A DNA stretch of 64,000 bases from Larimichthys crocea (GCF_000972845.2 NC_040028.1:9742038-9806037), one strand, 5' to 3'. Numbered from the stretch's first letter, positions 11,843 to 24,830 are shown. Program-made: numbers and translations. The notes: generated by a model from the sequence alone, not told the origin.

Positions 11843-14600
11843 ATGTTTACAACCTATTTTAAAAATGGGCGTTTTTTGAGATTACCTACTGCCTTCGACT
11901 AATTGTTCTGACAGCTCACTGACTAGTTGACCTTGAAAAAAAAACATCTCTTGCAGCTATCCATCACTTATCTATAGAGGTGGAATTAGTGGGTGATGGA
12001 GGCCAGTCGTCGCTGCTGCTTGGTTGCTTGATGTGCCGTATGATCCTTCTCTGCAGATCGAGCATATTGCTCCCTTCAGCTCACTGACTATCTTATTAAC
12101 TGCTGCCATGACATGACAGAAGCAACAGAGGCATGACACTAGTTTGAGCCGTAATTTTCCAGGAGCATTCCCTTTTAAGAATATGTTTCTGGAGCAGTGC
12201 AGCTCCTGTCTACAGCTCTCCAGATGCACTTGGTTGACTGCTAGATGTTGGGTTTTCCTCCCCTGGGATCACTTGAGTCCATCACACCAATCTACTCTTA
12301 TTAGAGGCTAGTTATGCTCCTGTGGTAATTAGTCAAATAGGACCTCAGCTGTGAAAACCCTCACTTTTTCTGCCATCTGAGCACTGATTCCTCTGATTTA
12401 ATCAGCACAAATGTGAACAAATATGCAGAATAAAATATGATATTTTTAATAACATCTGCTACATGATGCATGAAACTGTGATGCAAATTAAGCTTGTAGC
12501 ACAGGACTTTATCATTCAAAAACAATTAGCATATTTTTATCTGCATAGATTTTTAATATATGTTTATATTTTTTCAAGTAAAAGTGCATAACTCGTATAA
12601 GTGTTGATTACAGCTCCAGTAACTAACACTTCATGTGTTACACCCTGTGCACAGTTGATGCTGAACATCTTGGACCATTATCACTTCCACCTCAAACCCC
12701 TGATGCTTGTTTCAGTTGTGTCCTTGCTGGAGGGATCAGATTTTGCCAACATACTAAAAGACATGTCACATCTACTAAGTTACTTGTTGTATATAAATGG
12801 AAATGTGTAATTACATGAGCAGCTATATCAAATACAAAAGCAGCCAAATAGAGCCAGACTTCAACGATGAGAATCCTTGTCATCCTTGTAAATACATGCT
12901 TATCAGGTGTTTTACAAAATGAATGAAATTCATTCACCCACCTGTTTTTGAACAACCCTTCTACAAAAGCTCAGCTGAAAGTGGTTACAAGCTGAAAGTA
13001 CATGAATGCCCTAATGTGTGTAATTGATGACTGTGAAGCTATCGCCGAGTGACTAAAAGAGCAAAGTTGTCATTCACCCTTTTCATCTTGGATGAATGTT
13101 TATTTCAGTCTCTTGGAAATGGCATGAAAGGACACCTGCTGCACTGAGTCACCTTCCCATAGCAAAATGTTAAAATGCTAATGGACATCGCTAAATCAAT
13201 GCGACCTGCTTGAGAGTGGAAACTGATTAAGCGTAATTACTGAATCTATATCTAGTTATTAGTATGATATATTGACATAGCATGTATGAGTAGCTTTGAG
13301 TTTTAAAAATAGGCCATTCAGTTTGCGTTGTATGACGTGTGTTGTACTGAACAGAAAAAGGCTTTGATACAGACTCTACTTTACTTTTCAGAGATGGCTA
13401 ATAAAAGAAATGCCTTATGGAAGAGAGAAAAATTCACTTTGTTTAAGACCTGTCTCCGTCTCAGCATCAACACACTCGCTTTCTGTCTGTGCTATATCAT
13501 CAGCCTGGTTTCACCAACTTACTTATTATTTAATAGCTATAATTACTAGTTACTTCGCAGACTAATACATGCATTGTTAAAGAATAAACCAGCAGCTCCC
13601 ACCATTTTAGGATTTCATAAAAGCAGTGTCTAGGCCCCTTGTTGTGTTTAGGATGTTTATGAGTTGCTGGCAGCTCTAACTGAAACATTTCCACTCTAAA
13701 TTTTTCAAATGGTTTCATTTAGAGGGAAGTAAAATTAGAGAAAAGTCCAAACAAATAATAGAAAATGTATGTAGCAGAACTTTTTATTCTTTCCTGCCCC
13801 ATTACTCATCTCCCAACACCTCACATTTATCTTGTGACTATTGGTTAGTAACCACGGGACTAAATTACAAACTGTATATAAAGTATTAGTAGTAATATGC
13901 TAAATGTGCATTGATGCATTAACATCTAATTATGTCATATATCATGATCAGTGGACAGAGAGGATATTCTCCTCCAGAATGAGTACATTATTGTAATGAG
14001 ATCCGAGTACTGTTAAATGTGGCATATTAAATATATAAAGAAGGTGTATTCAATTAAAGCCTGAACAATTATAGGCACGGTGGCTGAACAGACAAAGAAA
14101 GAGCACCACTCACATCTCCTAAAACAAAAATCCTGCCACAACATTGAATTCATTGGTGATTGGCCTAAAGAGAGAGACAGCATCCGAACTTTATTTAATT
14201 TACTAAAAAAGAAAAAGATTTCAAGCCAAATAATGGAGCTATGCCAACATAAATCAGAAGAGACTGCTGTGATGGATTGTGTTTTGCTAGCAGGGCAGAT
14301 CCAGCTGAATTATGGCACTCAAAGTAGGCCAACCAAAGTCTCCTAGTCCTTCATTGCAACTAAATTACAATCATCTATGTTAAAGGCAGGTCTGGGGCAT
14401 TCACAATCACTTTCACTTTTTTCCTGTTTGGCAGGGAAATCATTAGTATTAGTTTGTGTCTTGCCCGCTATCTAGTAGTTAAGGTCAGGCTATAACAGCA
14501 GCACTGACAAGAAGTTGGCCCCAGTTATTAAAGTCTGCTTAGAGGGCGGTTAAATGAGCAGCAACATAAAGAGACTGTGTCATCACCACTGCCCGGATGG
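11843..14600. other. Intergenic; no gene recognised, possible conserved non-coding segments
   Basis: No splice-bounded coding exon is visible. Segments 12360-12560, 13130-13260 and 14130-14340 are complex, non-repetitive sequence with homeobox/POU-like words such as ATGCAAATTA, and could be conserved non-coding elements. A plus-strand ORF of 88 codons at 14080-14346 has no recognisable domain and is not called. Confidence 0.4.
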
Positions 14601-14891
14601 AGGCTGAGCCGTGGAGGCTCTGTGTGTGTTTGTGTGTGTGTATTTAAATGTGCACGTGTTGCTGTTAATGTAAGCTGAGGGGATGTGTGTGTGTGTGTGT
14701 GTGTGCACACGTGTGAGTGTTTGTTCTGCCACAGCCTGAGAGGTTTGGGGGTCAGTGAGGCGAGCTGGCCTGCTATTGTTTAAAGGAAATCGCATCTCAC
14801 GCATGACTATGGGATGATTATTTGGGATGATGGGACATCAGGGAGACAGTCTTTTACACACATGAACACACACACAAATGAAAACGTATGT

Positions 14892-14892
<1 letters not shown>

Positions 14893-14936
<44 letters not shown>
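14893..14936. repeat. (CA)n microsatellite
   Basis: An uninterrupted CA run. A shorter (TG)n tract at 14684-14704 lies 190 bp upstream. Confidence 0.95.
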
Positions 14937-14937
<1 letters not shown>

Positions 14938-15913
14938 GACATGCTGGGAACAGGACATGACAGTAGGGTGTGTGATGTAAATAATATGTGAACAGCATCA
15001 AAATAGCTCCAAAGAACAGTCACCTAGTTTTATATGACAACCACTGACCGGCTGCAAATCCCAACTTGTCTTATTTTGTAAATCCAAGCTGACAACAGCT
15101 CTACGGGATCTGTGGGTGTGTGTGCTGCCGCTTCAAATGTAATCTTTATTTCATGTTTCACATAGATTTATTCCTGGTGAGCACAGAAGGTAGATGATAT
15201 TGGATATATTTTTAGTAGAAAATGACACTAACAGTTTTCAAATATGACGGTTTTGACACGCTCTTCCTTAACACTTTACCCCATGTCTGTTGCCAATCAA
15301 CTGACACCAGGGGGAGATGGCAGGTGAAGGTTTCATATTGTGAAGAAAGGGGATTTTCCGTGTGCGTCACGGGCAATTTGAGCTCCATAGTGTGACCGCT
15401 TGTGTGAATTGATGTTGTCTTTTTCTTTCACCGTTCCTTTCAGAGATTTTCAACAAAAGGTGTCTCCAATCAAGGGTGGTCCATCCTCAAATGAGACAGT
15501 TCATGTATATGCAAGATAAACCCACGGTGAATGCTTTATTTTGCAACCTGTTGAACAAAGTGTCTGTGTGCAAACTGGTGTGGGGAAATAGCAGCAGGAG
15601 TGTTTCTAGTATGTACAATATGTGCTGGTGAGTGTGACATAAATGAAGAAATGCTTAAAGAAATTAAATCACTGGTGCTGTACAGTATGTACAGTATGTA
15701 TGTCAAGTGTTGTCTTGTAGTTTAGGAAAATGTGAGTCAGGAACACCAACATTTCTGGCAAAGTGGAAAATAGTAGACAGCACATTTGGTCAAGTACTGA
15801 ACAAACAGTTTTAGCACCCAACTCCCTGTAAAAGCACAAATTATTCATCAGTGTTACATTTTTAATTTGTGTACAGATTAAAAAATGGAGATACAGGGTG
15901 TTAATAGACCCCT

Positions 15914-16033
15914 TTCACAGCAGATACTTCGTCTTGTCAAGGGGTGGAATTAATAACATTAACGATGGCTGCATTCCATTTAGGCAAGCCAGATCCAGGG
16001 CTGACATGGTTTACTGGAATAAACTGCTGTGAA
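15914..16033. mobile_element. Decayed MITE with TTCACAGCAG termini
   Basis: TTCACAGCAG at the left (15914) and CTGCTGTGAA at the right (to 16033) form a 10-bp terminal inverted repeat. The termini resemble those of the MITEs at 7863 and 49324. Confidence 0.5.
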
Positions 16034-16317
16034 CATCAGCGTCTATCAGTTAAATTTAGATCTTTTTTTTGTAGTTCATACAAATGTTAGAACCAGCTAT
16101 CCTCTGATGACAATTTAGCTTCTGTGGGCCTTTGTTTCTGGGCTTTTGGTGTAGCCAGCAGATATGGATGGATACCAGATATTCAGGTAGACACTTCCTC
16201 TGCAGTACAATTAGCAACTTGATACGTAAGAATGACCTGCAAGACACATTTCTGCTAAACTCTATAAACAGATATCTGCATAACTTAGCTTTTTTTAAAA
16301 GCTAAACCTCTACACAG

Positions 16318-16545
16318 ACGTCGTATCCATGATGTCACCCACAGCTTGTTTCTGAAGCTCAGCATGTAGTGGCTCTGTCGGCCATCATCTTGGCAGTACT
16401 GCCTCTTCTGCCTCCCAGCTAATCCAAAAATGGGCAAATATGTTCGTCAGTGGACCTGAGGCTGGCTCAATGACAGGCTACCTGTAACGGCAGCCACCTG
16501 TCAATCAATGTGGTCACACTGTTAATTATGCATAAGCTAATGACT
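16318..16545. repeat. Abundant teleost interspersed repeat
   Basis: The phrases 'ggccatcatcttggcagtac', 'gaggctggctcaatgacagg' and 'ttaattatgcataa' belong to a repeat common in percomorph genomes, recognised from memory. The class is not determined here. Confidence 0.5.
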
Positions 16546-16655
16546 TGCTGGCTCTAGATACATATTTACCTGACATACACTAGAGTGTCTTCTCATCTAA
16601 CATTGGTCATGAGTACTTCCACTTCTTTACCTGAAGTCAAGAATCTTTGTAAAGG

Positions 16656-16850
16656 GGCGGTCGGTAGCGTAGTGGGTTAAGCGGCCGCCCCGTGTGTAGA
16701 AGCTTCAGTCCTCGCTGCAGCTGGCCCTGGTTCGAATCCCGTATCCCGGACGACCATTTACTGCGTGTCATTCCCCCTCTCTCTGCTTCCTGTCTATCTT
16801 CAGCTATACTATCATTGAAGGCCAAAAAAATAATCTTAAAAAAAAAAAAG
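16656..16850 (+). mobile_element. tRNA-derived SINE, full length, with 15-bp target duplication
   Basis: The body runs from GGCGGTCGGTAGCGTAGTGG to an oligo-A tail. An A-box-like segment lies at 16664-16680 and a B box GGTTCGAATCCC at 16729-16740. Identical 15-bp duplications GAATCTTTGTAAAGG flank it (16641-16655 and 16851-16865), showing LINE-machinery retroposition. The tail region ('gtcattcccc', 'ctctctgcttcctgtc', 'aaggccaaaaa') is shared with the SINE at 44069. Confidence 0.92.
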
Positions 16851-17781
16851 GAATCTTTGTAAAGGCCATCATCATATACTATCTCTCAAATGGGCATGGG
16901 CTTCCAATCTAGACCTTTCTTCTAGCTCTCCTAGCTCTCTATGAAGACAGGGGAAATCTATTCAAGGACAAACATTAACACTCAGATCATAAGTAAGAGA
17001 GGAAAAAAAAAACAAGAAACCAATTCAGAGAGAGATCCCCTCCACAGATACTGTAGATTGCGCTGGGAGCCATGGGTAAGAAAAATGTAGTGGACCTTAC
17101 GTGGACAGATTCTGTAATTCTGTTACATCGAATCAGCTGCAGCCGCCACAGGCTTTCCGTGGGGAGAGAAGCCAAAGGCCAGCTTGTAAACACGAAAGTG
17201 AAACCTGAGATTTTTGCATGTGTTTGCAGTGAGCGACTGCACACGCCATATAACAGCATCCTGGATTCACATCCGGATCAGGTCTTTTTGTCCCTCTTTT
17301 TTTGACTTACAGGAATTTGTGTCAAAAAGAGTCACAAATGCCATGAGTCATAAATTACACCTTTATTTTTGGGATTGGGTAAAAGTAACTAAAAGAAGTT
17401 AACCATGCAAGTCGTGTAGTATGTTTAGAAATAGATTTACATGGGTTAAGCATGTAGAAAAGGGCTACAACAGTCAAATAAATAAATAGAAAAGTTTTTG
17501 GAGGTTTCTCTTTATGGAGGTTTCTCGCCATTATAATCATTTTAAAATCCAAGAGTTCCTTTTTTCTAAACTATGAGCTTCACATAGCTTTACAGAACTC
17601 ATACAGAACTTTCAAATGACCACTTGAACACAATATTCCTTGAACTGTAATTAGCCTGGCTTTCAATTTTCAGACTAGAAGGCCTTACAGTGTCTGAAAA
17701 TGTCAAATATCTCCAAAACCTGGGTTACATTTGAAGCAAGGAATAGACCATGTAGGTGCAGAAATTGTGCTTTATTGTGCA

Positions 17782-17867
17782 GCACCTAGTTTAAAAGCAG
17801 AACAAAGGCTCAATTGACTGTATGGCACCTAGTTTAAAAGCAGAACAAAGGCTCAATTGACTGTATG
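17782..17867. repeat. Exact two-copy tandem duplication, 43-bp unit
   Basis: Identical 43-bp units start at 17782 and 17825 (GCACCTAGTTTAAAAGCAGA...). No transposon ends are visible. Confidence 0.95.
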
Positions 17868-19416
17868 TAAATGCATTTTAGCTAAAAATCACAAGTAGTC
17901 TTGATTTAGGTGGATGCATACACGTATATCTGCTGTGTATTTTCTTACGCTCGTGGATATTTTGTGTGTGTATGTGTGTGTGTATGCGCTCATGTTCATC
18001 AAGTGCATCATTTTCCTTTATGTCTTCAGGGAGTGGATGGTTTCCCATTAGTAGATGTAGAATGAGGAGCAGTGGGAGGGATATTTGCTTGCACCAATTA
18101 AGTCTGTCATTAACTACATGCGCTCTCTTTCTCACACACACACACAAACACAAATGTGGACCGGCGCTGCACACACACACACACACACAAAGTATTAAGC
18201 ACATTTAATTTAACAGTCTGCAAGTCAGTGTGTTTGCCCGTTTCTGTCTAAAAACCTGTTGTCACTGAGACAGGACTGTGAGGAGACTCTTGAATCTCCT
18301 TGTGCTCTCTCACTTTGTGTCTCTCACTCCAGAGCTAAGTGCACACAGAGGGACTCTAAGGTGGTGTATGTGTGTGTGTGTAGGTGTGTGTGTGTGTGTT
18401 TTCCTTCCTTGACTTCAAGCCCTTCCATTTAACCTGAAAACACCAATGCCTCGACTCAGTCATGTCAGTCACACACACTTACACATTTTGTTTTGGGTGT
18501 GTGACTGTGTAATCAAATCACATCACATCACCTATCTAAAAAGGATGCTGCCTCTGATTATTGATGGTATGATAGCAAGATTATTGTAGCATTTAATACA
18601 AACTTTTGAGTCTCCACTAATATTCATCCAACATACACATTGGTGGCAAATAAAAAAAAAACACCATTGGCTAAATTTAGATATTTAAACGTGACGATTT
18701 TCAAACAGATTTAGTGTAGATGTGTAGTGTTTCCCCGTGAATTTCATTCTAGTGAGGACCAGCATTAGGACCACCATGGGACGATAAAGGTCTCTATTCA
18801 GGTTAATAACGGGGGGAACATATTTGCAAGATGATTAAAATGTCTCATAATTAATACAAGCTAACCTTTTCCCATAGGAAACCAGTGCAGATGATAAATA
18901 TATAATCAACACCCTGCATCACATCTGTTCCGTGTGAAGTAGTTGACACGAACAGGACTAAATCTGAAGACAACTGCAGTACTACATCACTCTGGATTCG
19001 GGTCGTGGTTTGCTCATGTTTAACAGTATTGATTGAACTGTCCACCTGGCCAGAGGGATGGCAGATCTGATTCATGTCTAACGCAGCGTTTCCCTCCCAG
19101 TCTGCGCTGAAATGCTAATAATGTACGCTGTTTCGGCTGGAGGGAGTCTATTACAATGACGGTATCGCATCTTTTTCCATTGGGGGATTGCAGACTTAGA
19201 AGAAGAAAAGGAAAGGCTTGCACGCGTATTCTGGGAAAAGTGTGTGCATGTTTGTGTGAATGTGTGAGTGTGTATTGAAGCTTGGAAGCAGCAGACACGT
19301 GTCACCTCAGCTCCAGTGCCGTCAAGCTAAACTGACATAAACAGCCCCAGGCGGCCCTATCAGAGATGGACTTTACATAACGGCTGAGTCACTCACAATC
19401 TATTTTTATGGCTTTG

Positions 19417-19461
<45 letters not shown>

Positions 19462-22275
19462 TGTTCCAGAGCTTCTATCTTTCTAAGAGCCAATTTGGAT
19501 AGACCTTCAGAATGAGGACGTACTGTATTTGTATGTGACGTCAGGTCGTCCTGACCACGCTTCACTTCTTTCAGGCACCGCTTGAGGGCTCGGACTTTTG
19601 GTTTTGAAGTTAAAAAGTTAGACTAGGGATTAAGTTAAGGGAGGGTAAGTATTTTAGGAAGGAATTGTTTGCCTTCATTAAAGTGTAGGAGAGAGCTGAC
19701 AGGAAAGGATAGGTGAGAGACAAGTGGGATGAGGTGCAACAGGAGGCCTGAGGCATGTAGTGCTGAGTGAATAAGTAAATCCAAAAAATGCAACAAGTGT
19801 GCATTCCAGAGAGCGAAAAACTGTTTTCTCATGCTCAAAACTCTGTATATTGCAGGAGAAAAAGATGGCACACCATCAAAGGATTAGAAATCTGTCCAGA
19901 ATATCAGCTTGTCCTCTGTCTCCTCTTGTTAGTGTGAGTAAGTAGTGGAGTCCAGATACCAATATTAATATTTTAGGAGTTTTAAACAAGTTGATATGTC
20001 AAACAAACTCAGACAAACTCTTTTGATGTTTAGTTAGCTATGCAATAATGACACTTTTTCTGAACAACTCAAAAATCAGCAGATTTATCATTTGGACTCC
20101 ACTAAGTGGTGAACACCAGTGGTGTAGTGGTGCCTGGAGAAACCGGCACACTCTAATTTATGCAACTTTTCTTTTTTTTAAATGAGCGGGCCCTTTAAGC
20201 AACCTATGTTCTAAACGGTGACATGTAAGACTGCTCTTGCATATTCAGATCTTGAATATTAGATCAGTAGTATTTGCACATTTCCACTTAACCTCAGCTG
20301 CTTTGCTTCAGGAAGTAAGGATCATTATTAAAAAAAATTAACATTAACCACAGGAGATTTTGCAATAAATACTTGCTCACAGACAATTGAGACAACTACG
20401 TAATTATGCATTTCAAGTGAAGCATTCCTTCTTCCCTTAATACACCCATGTAGTACAATTCAATGCTCATTGCTGAATGATGCACATCAGAGAGGATTTT
20501 ATACCCAATGTCAACTGTAAAATAAGTTGGTATACCTGTGACTTGAGTGAGTACCTCCATCAAGGCAGAACGATATACATTTTTTGATGACAGAAAACAG
20601 AAAATGCTTCTGGATATGCATTAGAGTACAAACAGGGAGGTAGCAACGATGGGGTGGATGCCCAGTGCAGTCGTCATACAAGGTTTAAAATCCTGATGAG
20701 CCCAACGTCTTATTGTTAAGAAATCCTACAGAAAATTGCTGAACCTGAATCCTTCTAGTCACTCAGCCCATCGTCTAACTCTCTGTATTAAACTCAGAAC
20801 ATGTTTTGGTACACCTTATTTTTAAAAAGGTTACTTAACAGAGCTTAACATTTATGAATGTAAATTCAATTAATTAAATACTCACTAGGCTCTTAAAAAA
20901 AAGGTAATATTTATATAATGTATTTCCAATTCAAATCCATCTAGTATTTTTTTTTATATTTGCATTTTCAATATAACTTAGCATTTCACAAACAACATCG
21001 CCCTTAATTTATGTTCCTATTTCACTTTGCACTTTTTAAACATCTCAAGTTAGAATTCACATTTCAGATTAGACAAAGCAAAGAGCTAATTATCAATCAT
21101 CAGGCCAAGTATACTTTTTTTCACCAGACAGGTGTAACAGAGTGGATGTGAACCGCAAAAAAACAGACAAAAAAAAAACAGCCTCATCCTAGATCAGCAT
21201 TTTGATCCGAGCTGATATTACAACAGTGTTTTAGTTTCAGCAGAAAAAACAGCAAATATCATGTACACGATAATGACTGTTCTTGTACCATTAAGTATCC
21301 ACTCCTACTCAAGTGTCCTTGAGAAGGACAATGATTCTTTATGGCTCCAGTAGCATTATTCATGACCTCTGACCTCCAAGCAAAAAAATCTCATACGTAT
21401 ATATCCAGAAACTATAGAAAACTATATATATATATTTTTTTAATGGTAAATCCATGACAACGAGACATTTTCCATTAGGCATGTATATTATATTTCAATG
21501 AATTTACTCGCTAAAAGTAACAATGGAGGTCTACAACATTTCCAGTTAAATGAATCAACAGTATGCTAAAAAGTATTTGCAGCTGTTCGACACTTGAAGG
21601 ACAAATATTGAAAATATACAAAAGTATGAATTATTCACAGTGAATGCCAATAAACAATAGCTTTATTTAACACGTTTTTACTATCGGTTGCTTGTGTCCT
21701 GTGACCTTAAATGCCACATCTCAGTTGCTCAAATCTTGACCTTTACAGTCACATTTATAGTTTGACGATGGGAAACTTCTCTGATTTTTATATGTATGAA
21801 GACAGTGTTGTGTAGGACTGCAGAATTTATTAGGTATTTGTAAATATGCATGACAGTTTATGAAGATTATAAGGCTAGAATAGGTTAACAAATCTCCACC
21901 ACATCAAGCTTCAATAATTTACTTTCATCCTTAAATATTTTATGACTTCAATCTCAATTGAACTTGGATCTATCAAGGTGTATTAACATTCAAGCATCGT
22001 CAGTGTCTCCCACAAAACTGGTATAAATATAGTGTGTTGTTCTCTGTGTATGAGTTAGGATAAAGTAAGTAAAATCCATGCTGTGTGATTTTGACACACT
22101 TCCAAATGTGTGTAAGATTAGAATTAACTTTTTAGGTCACATACACACACACACACAAACTGGTGCTCCACAGTTAGTACACTGCAATATTACAGTTTAC
22201 ACACGTATTTAATGAAGGAAAACATTTTCAATAAACTTGAGTGAATTTCAGTCATGGTCATGTCACATACAAAGG

Positions 22276-22278
<3 letters not shown>
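17868..22278. other. Intergenic stretch with microsatellites; no gene recognised
   Basis: It contains (GT)n tracts at about 17964-17983 and 18366-18400, CA tracts near 18135-18190, and a long (GT)n at 19419-19459. All ORFs here are short and come from dinucleotide runs or random reading. No splice-bounded exon was seen. Confidence 0.5.
19419..19459. repeat. (GT)n microsatellite
   Basis: An uninterrupted GT run. Confidence 0.95.

Positions 22279-22279
<1 letters not shown>

Positions 22280-22312
<33 letters not shown>
22280..22312. repeat. (CA)n microsatellite
   Basis: A CA run. A second, imperfect CA tract lies at 22504-22559. Confidence 0.94.
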
Positions 22313-22314
<2 letters not shown>

Positions 22315-23526
22315 GTCTCCCACGCTGAGTCCCGTTGAGCCTTTCCTGCTCCACTTTTTTTTTTTTCATCTGTCATTCTGGAGCATGTCAGTGTTTAACC
22401 CCCTCCCACGCTAGCACGCAGACACACTACCTTTCTTTTTTAACAAACTGCACAAACATACACAGTCACTCAAACATGGCTTTTTTCCCCCTTCTTTACA
22501 CCTTAACACACACTTGCACACACACACACACGCACACACACACACACATACACACACAGACAATCCAGGGCACCGGTTTAAACAGACAGACACCAAGAGT
22601 TGAAGCAGTTGTTCCCTCTTTCTCTTTCTCTCTCTGTCTCTCTATCTCTTCCTGTATGGCATTATTCGGGGTGATAAAATTTGAACTCATAGCTGACAGG
22701 AATCATTTTGTAGTCCGGTCAAAGAGGGCATCTGCCATCCCACCAGACTCCTTTTCTCTGCGGGAGAGTACACACGACAGTTAAAGAGGCTGCAGGGTTT
22801 CTTCCTTATGGCTGCATCCAGCATTTAGTCTGCTTATGGATTTTTAAATACACGAATGCGGTGCTTGACATAAAAAGGTTTTTTAATTTTTTTACACTTA
22901 GACTTGCACTTTCTCTGCGAGCTGTGGGGGGAGAAGCTTTACTGTTTAAATCCTCTGGAGTCGGGGGGAAATAGTGATGTGGGGTTCCATAAAAAGGTAG
23001 AAAAGCTAAAATCTGAGTCTAAGCTGCAGTCAGTTTATTATTCAGAAATCACCAATCAGTTATATTTTATAAGAGGCTGAATCATGCGTTTTACCTCTGT
23101 AAAAACGGACGTCTTCATGTCAAGATGTGTAACACACATTTACAGCATAAAGATTAGAGGAACCTAAAAAGATGTGTAAACACTTTACTGCAAATATCGA
23201 CATACATAAACTGGGTTTTTTGTCTGCATCCCTCTCACTCTATCCCTGCTTAAATGTCCTAAAAACCCTTAAAAGGCAACATGTCCTTGGTGTGTCCTTC
23301 ACGTTATCCACTTTAAAACGTGCACGATTTGTTAATTTCCCTTGGTTCAGGGATGCCGGAGATGAAAACAAAATGCTTTGGACCCAGATGAAAAATGGCA
23401 ATCAAACCTCACATGTTTAATAGCTTTATGGGCCATGTGACAGCATAGGCATTGAGGGGACCAACGTGCCTGCAATATTGAGAAGTCCCTCATTAAGCGT
23501 GGCCAATAGATGCTGTAAGTGTGTGG

Positions 23527-23574
<48 letters not shown>

Positions 23575-24380
23575 GTAAATATAACAGCATCAACCTAAAC
23601 TAAGATTTGACATAGCATGTTGAACAAGCTCACTGATGTCAAGGGAAATATAAATGCGTTATGCGTAAAAGCATTAGCGGGGTATTCATGATAAGGAGTC
23701 CAAAACATGGCACAAGGCAGATTAGGAATAAGACGCACGGGAGCCAATGGACATAATCCTGTTATCTCGTTGGATGTAAAATACCAGTGTGGAAGCATCC
23801 TCAGAGACCAGAGATGAACTGAACATGAACTAATGCTGCAGATATACGGAAGGGGGGAGATGGTGGTGGTGGCGGGGAGAGGAGGGGGGTGCAAAACAAT
23901 ATTGGCAACCTGATGTAAACACAGTTGTTTTTGACCTTAAGGGACACCCACGCCGTTTACCGCAATGTCACCGGCGGTCTTTATACTCCATTAGAGCCCA
24001 CACACGCGCGTCCGCACCGTTTTGCGTTTGACACCAGTTCGATATCCTCCTGATGACATTGTTTCACCTTTGAGAATGCACTGTCAGTAACAACACCGGG
24101 TCTGTGATATATAAGTCAGCGTGGATGAACAGTCGCTGTTAAGTTGAACAAAAAATGTTTGGGGCTCTGCTCATTAGGGATTTGGGGTACTGGGTGCCGG
24201 TGGAGACGCACTTCGGCCATCACCTTCTAAACCAGAGCGCATTTCACATTACGCACGACAGGAATGCACGCGTGCACACACATGCATAGAGAGAGAGAGG
24301 CACACACACACGTCCAGGGATAACCCAGAAACATCCAAACACAAAAGAAAGACAAGACAAAAGGAAGACAGCAGACTTAC
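22313..24380. other. Intergenic; no coding exon recognised
   Basis: It holds an imperfect CA tract (22504-22559) and a (GT)n tract (23529-23570). The 149-codon plus-strand ORF at 22335-22784 is driven by the CA tract and a CT-rich run and is not called. Part of the stretch just left of 24380 may be intron of the minus-strand micropeptide transcript. Confidence 0.4.
23529..23570. repeat. (GT)n microsatellite
   Basis: An uninterrupted GT run. Confidence 0.95.
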
Positions 24381-24458
24381 GGGATGACCCTGGGCTCTGC
24401 GGGCTCCTCTGCGCGCCCCATTGTGAAATTCCCGTTTTTCCCGTTTTTAACGGAATCC

Positions 24459-24587
24459 TCAAATGCCGTGGTCGCAGTCCACGTCTCTGCAAATGTACCA
24501 AAGGATCACATAGAGGATGAGGAGTATGGCGAAGATGAAGAGCGCTACTAGGATGGCCTTGGTCACCGGAGAGATGAGCGACTGCAT
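24459..24587 (-). CDS. Putative 42-aa single-pass membrane micropeptide (unrecognised)
   Basis: On the minus strand an ATG at 24587 opens a 42-codon frame ending TGA at 24461-24459. Residues 1-10 are a short polar N-terminus (MQSLISPVTK). Residues 11-32 are a continuous hydrophobic helix (AILVALFIFAILLILYVILW, then YI). Residues 33-42 are CRDVDCDHGI, an acidic tail with two Cys, the first at the membrane edge. The start has G at -3. Upstream lies a GC-rich leader and a TATAAA at 24793-24788, about 200 bp before the ATG, which suits a compact TATA promoter. A strong splice donor (GTAAGT; exon end 24381) lies 78 nt after the stop codon. The composition is that of small regulatory membrane peptides such as phospholamban-like or SMIM proteins, but I do not recognise a named family. 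It is too short for ordinary ORF calling. Confidence 0.6.
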   Translation of the reverse strand: MQSLISPVTKAILVALFIFAILLILYVILWYICRDVDCDHGI

Positions 24588-24830
24588 GTCAGGAGCAGAG
24601 CCGGTCACAGCGGCGTGGAGCTCCGCGTCCGTCCGTCCTCAGTCTGCTGTCTCTCTCGCTCTCCACCTCTCCTCTCCGCCGCTCCGGTAGCAACTGTTGA
24701 GGACGGAGCCCGAGGCTTTATCGTGCGCGGACATACACATTAAGAGCCTGAAGCACATGCACATGCACACGCACTCCGCGACGCGAATTTATACCGGCGA
24801 TCCGGGCGCGCAACGCGTGGGGGGCTTCCC
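24588..24830 (-). promoter_or_regulatory. TATA promoter and GC-rich 5' leader of the micropeptide gene
   Basis: Minus-strand TATAAA lies at 24793-24788 in the context GGTATAAATTCG. The region around and downstream is CpG-rich up to the ATG at 24587. A start site near 24760 would give a leader of about 170 nt. This is inferred from sequence only. Confidence 0.5.

Noticed and set aside
14080..14346. 88-codon plus-strand ORF
   Set aside because: No recognisable domain, no clear promoter or splice context. More likely a chance frame in non-coding sequence; included only as part of a possible conserved non-coding segment.
16656..16850. tRNA gene, from the B-box match
   Set aside because: The A/B boxes belong to a SINE: target duplications and an A-rich tail flank it and no cloverleaf forms. 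The same applies to 44069-44266 and 11341-11468.
22335..22784. 149-codon plus-strand ORF
   Set aside because: It spans CA and CT repeats; no protein-like structure.
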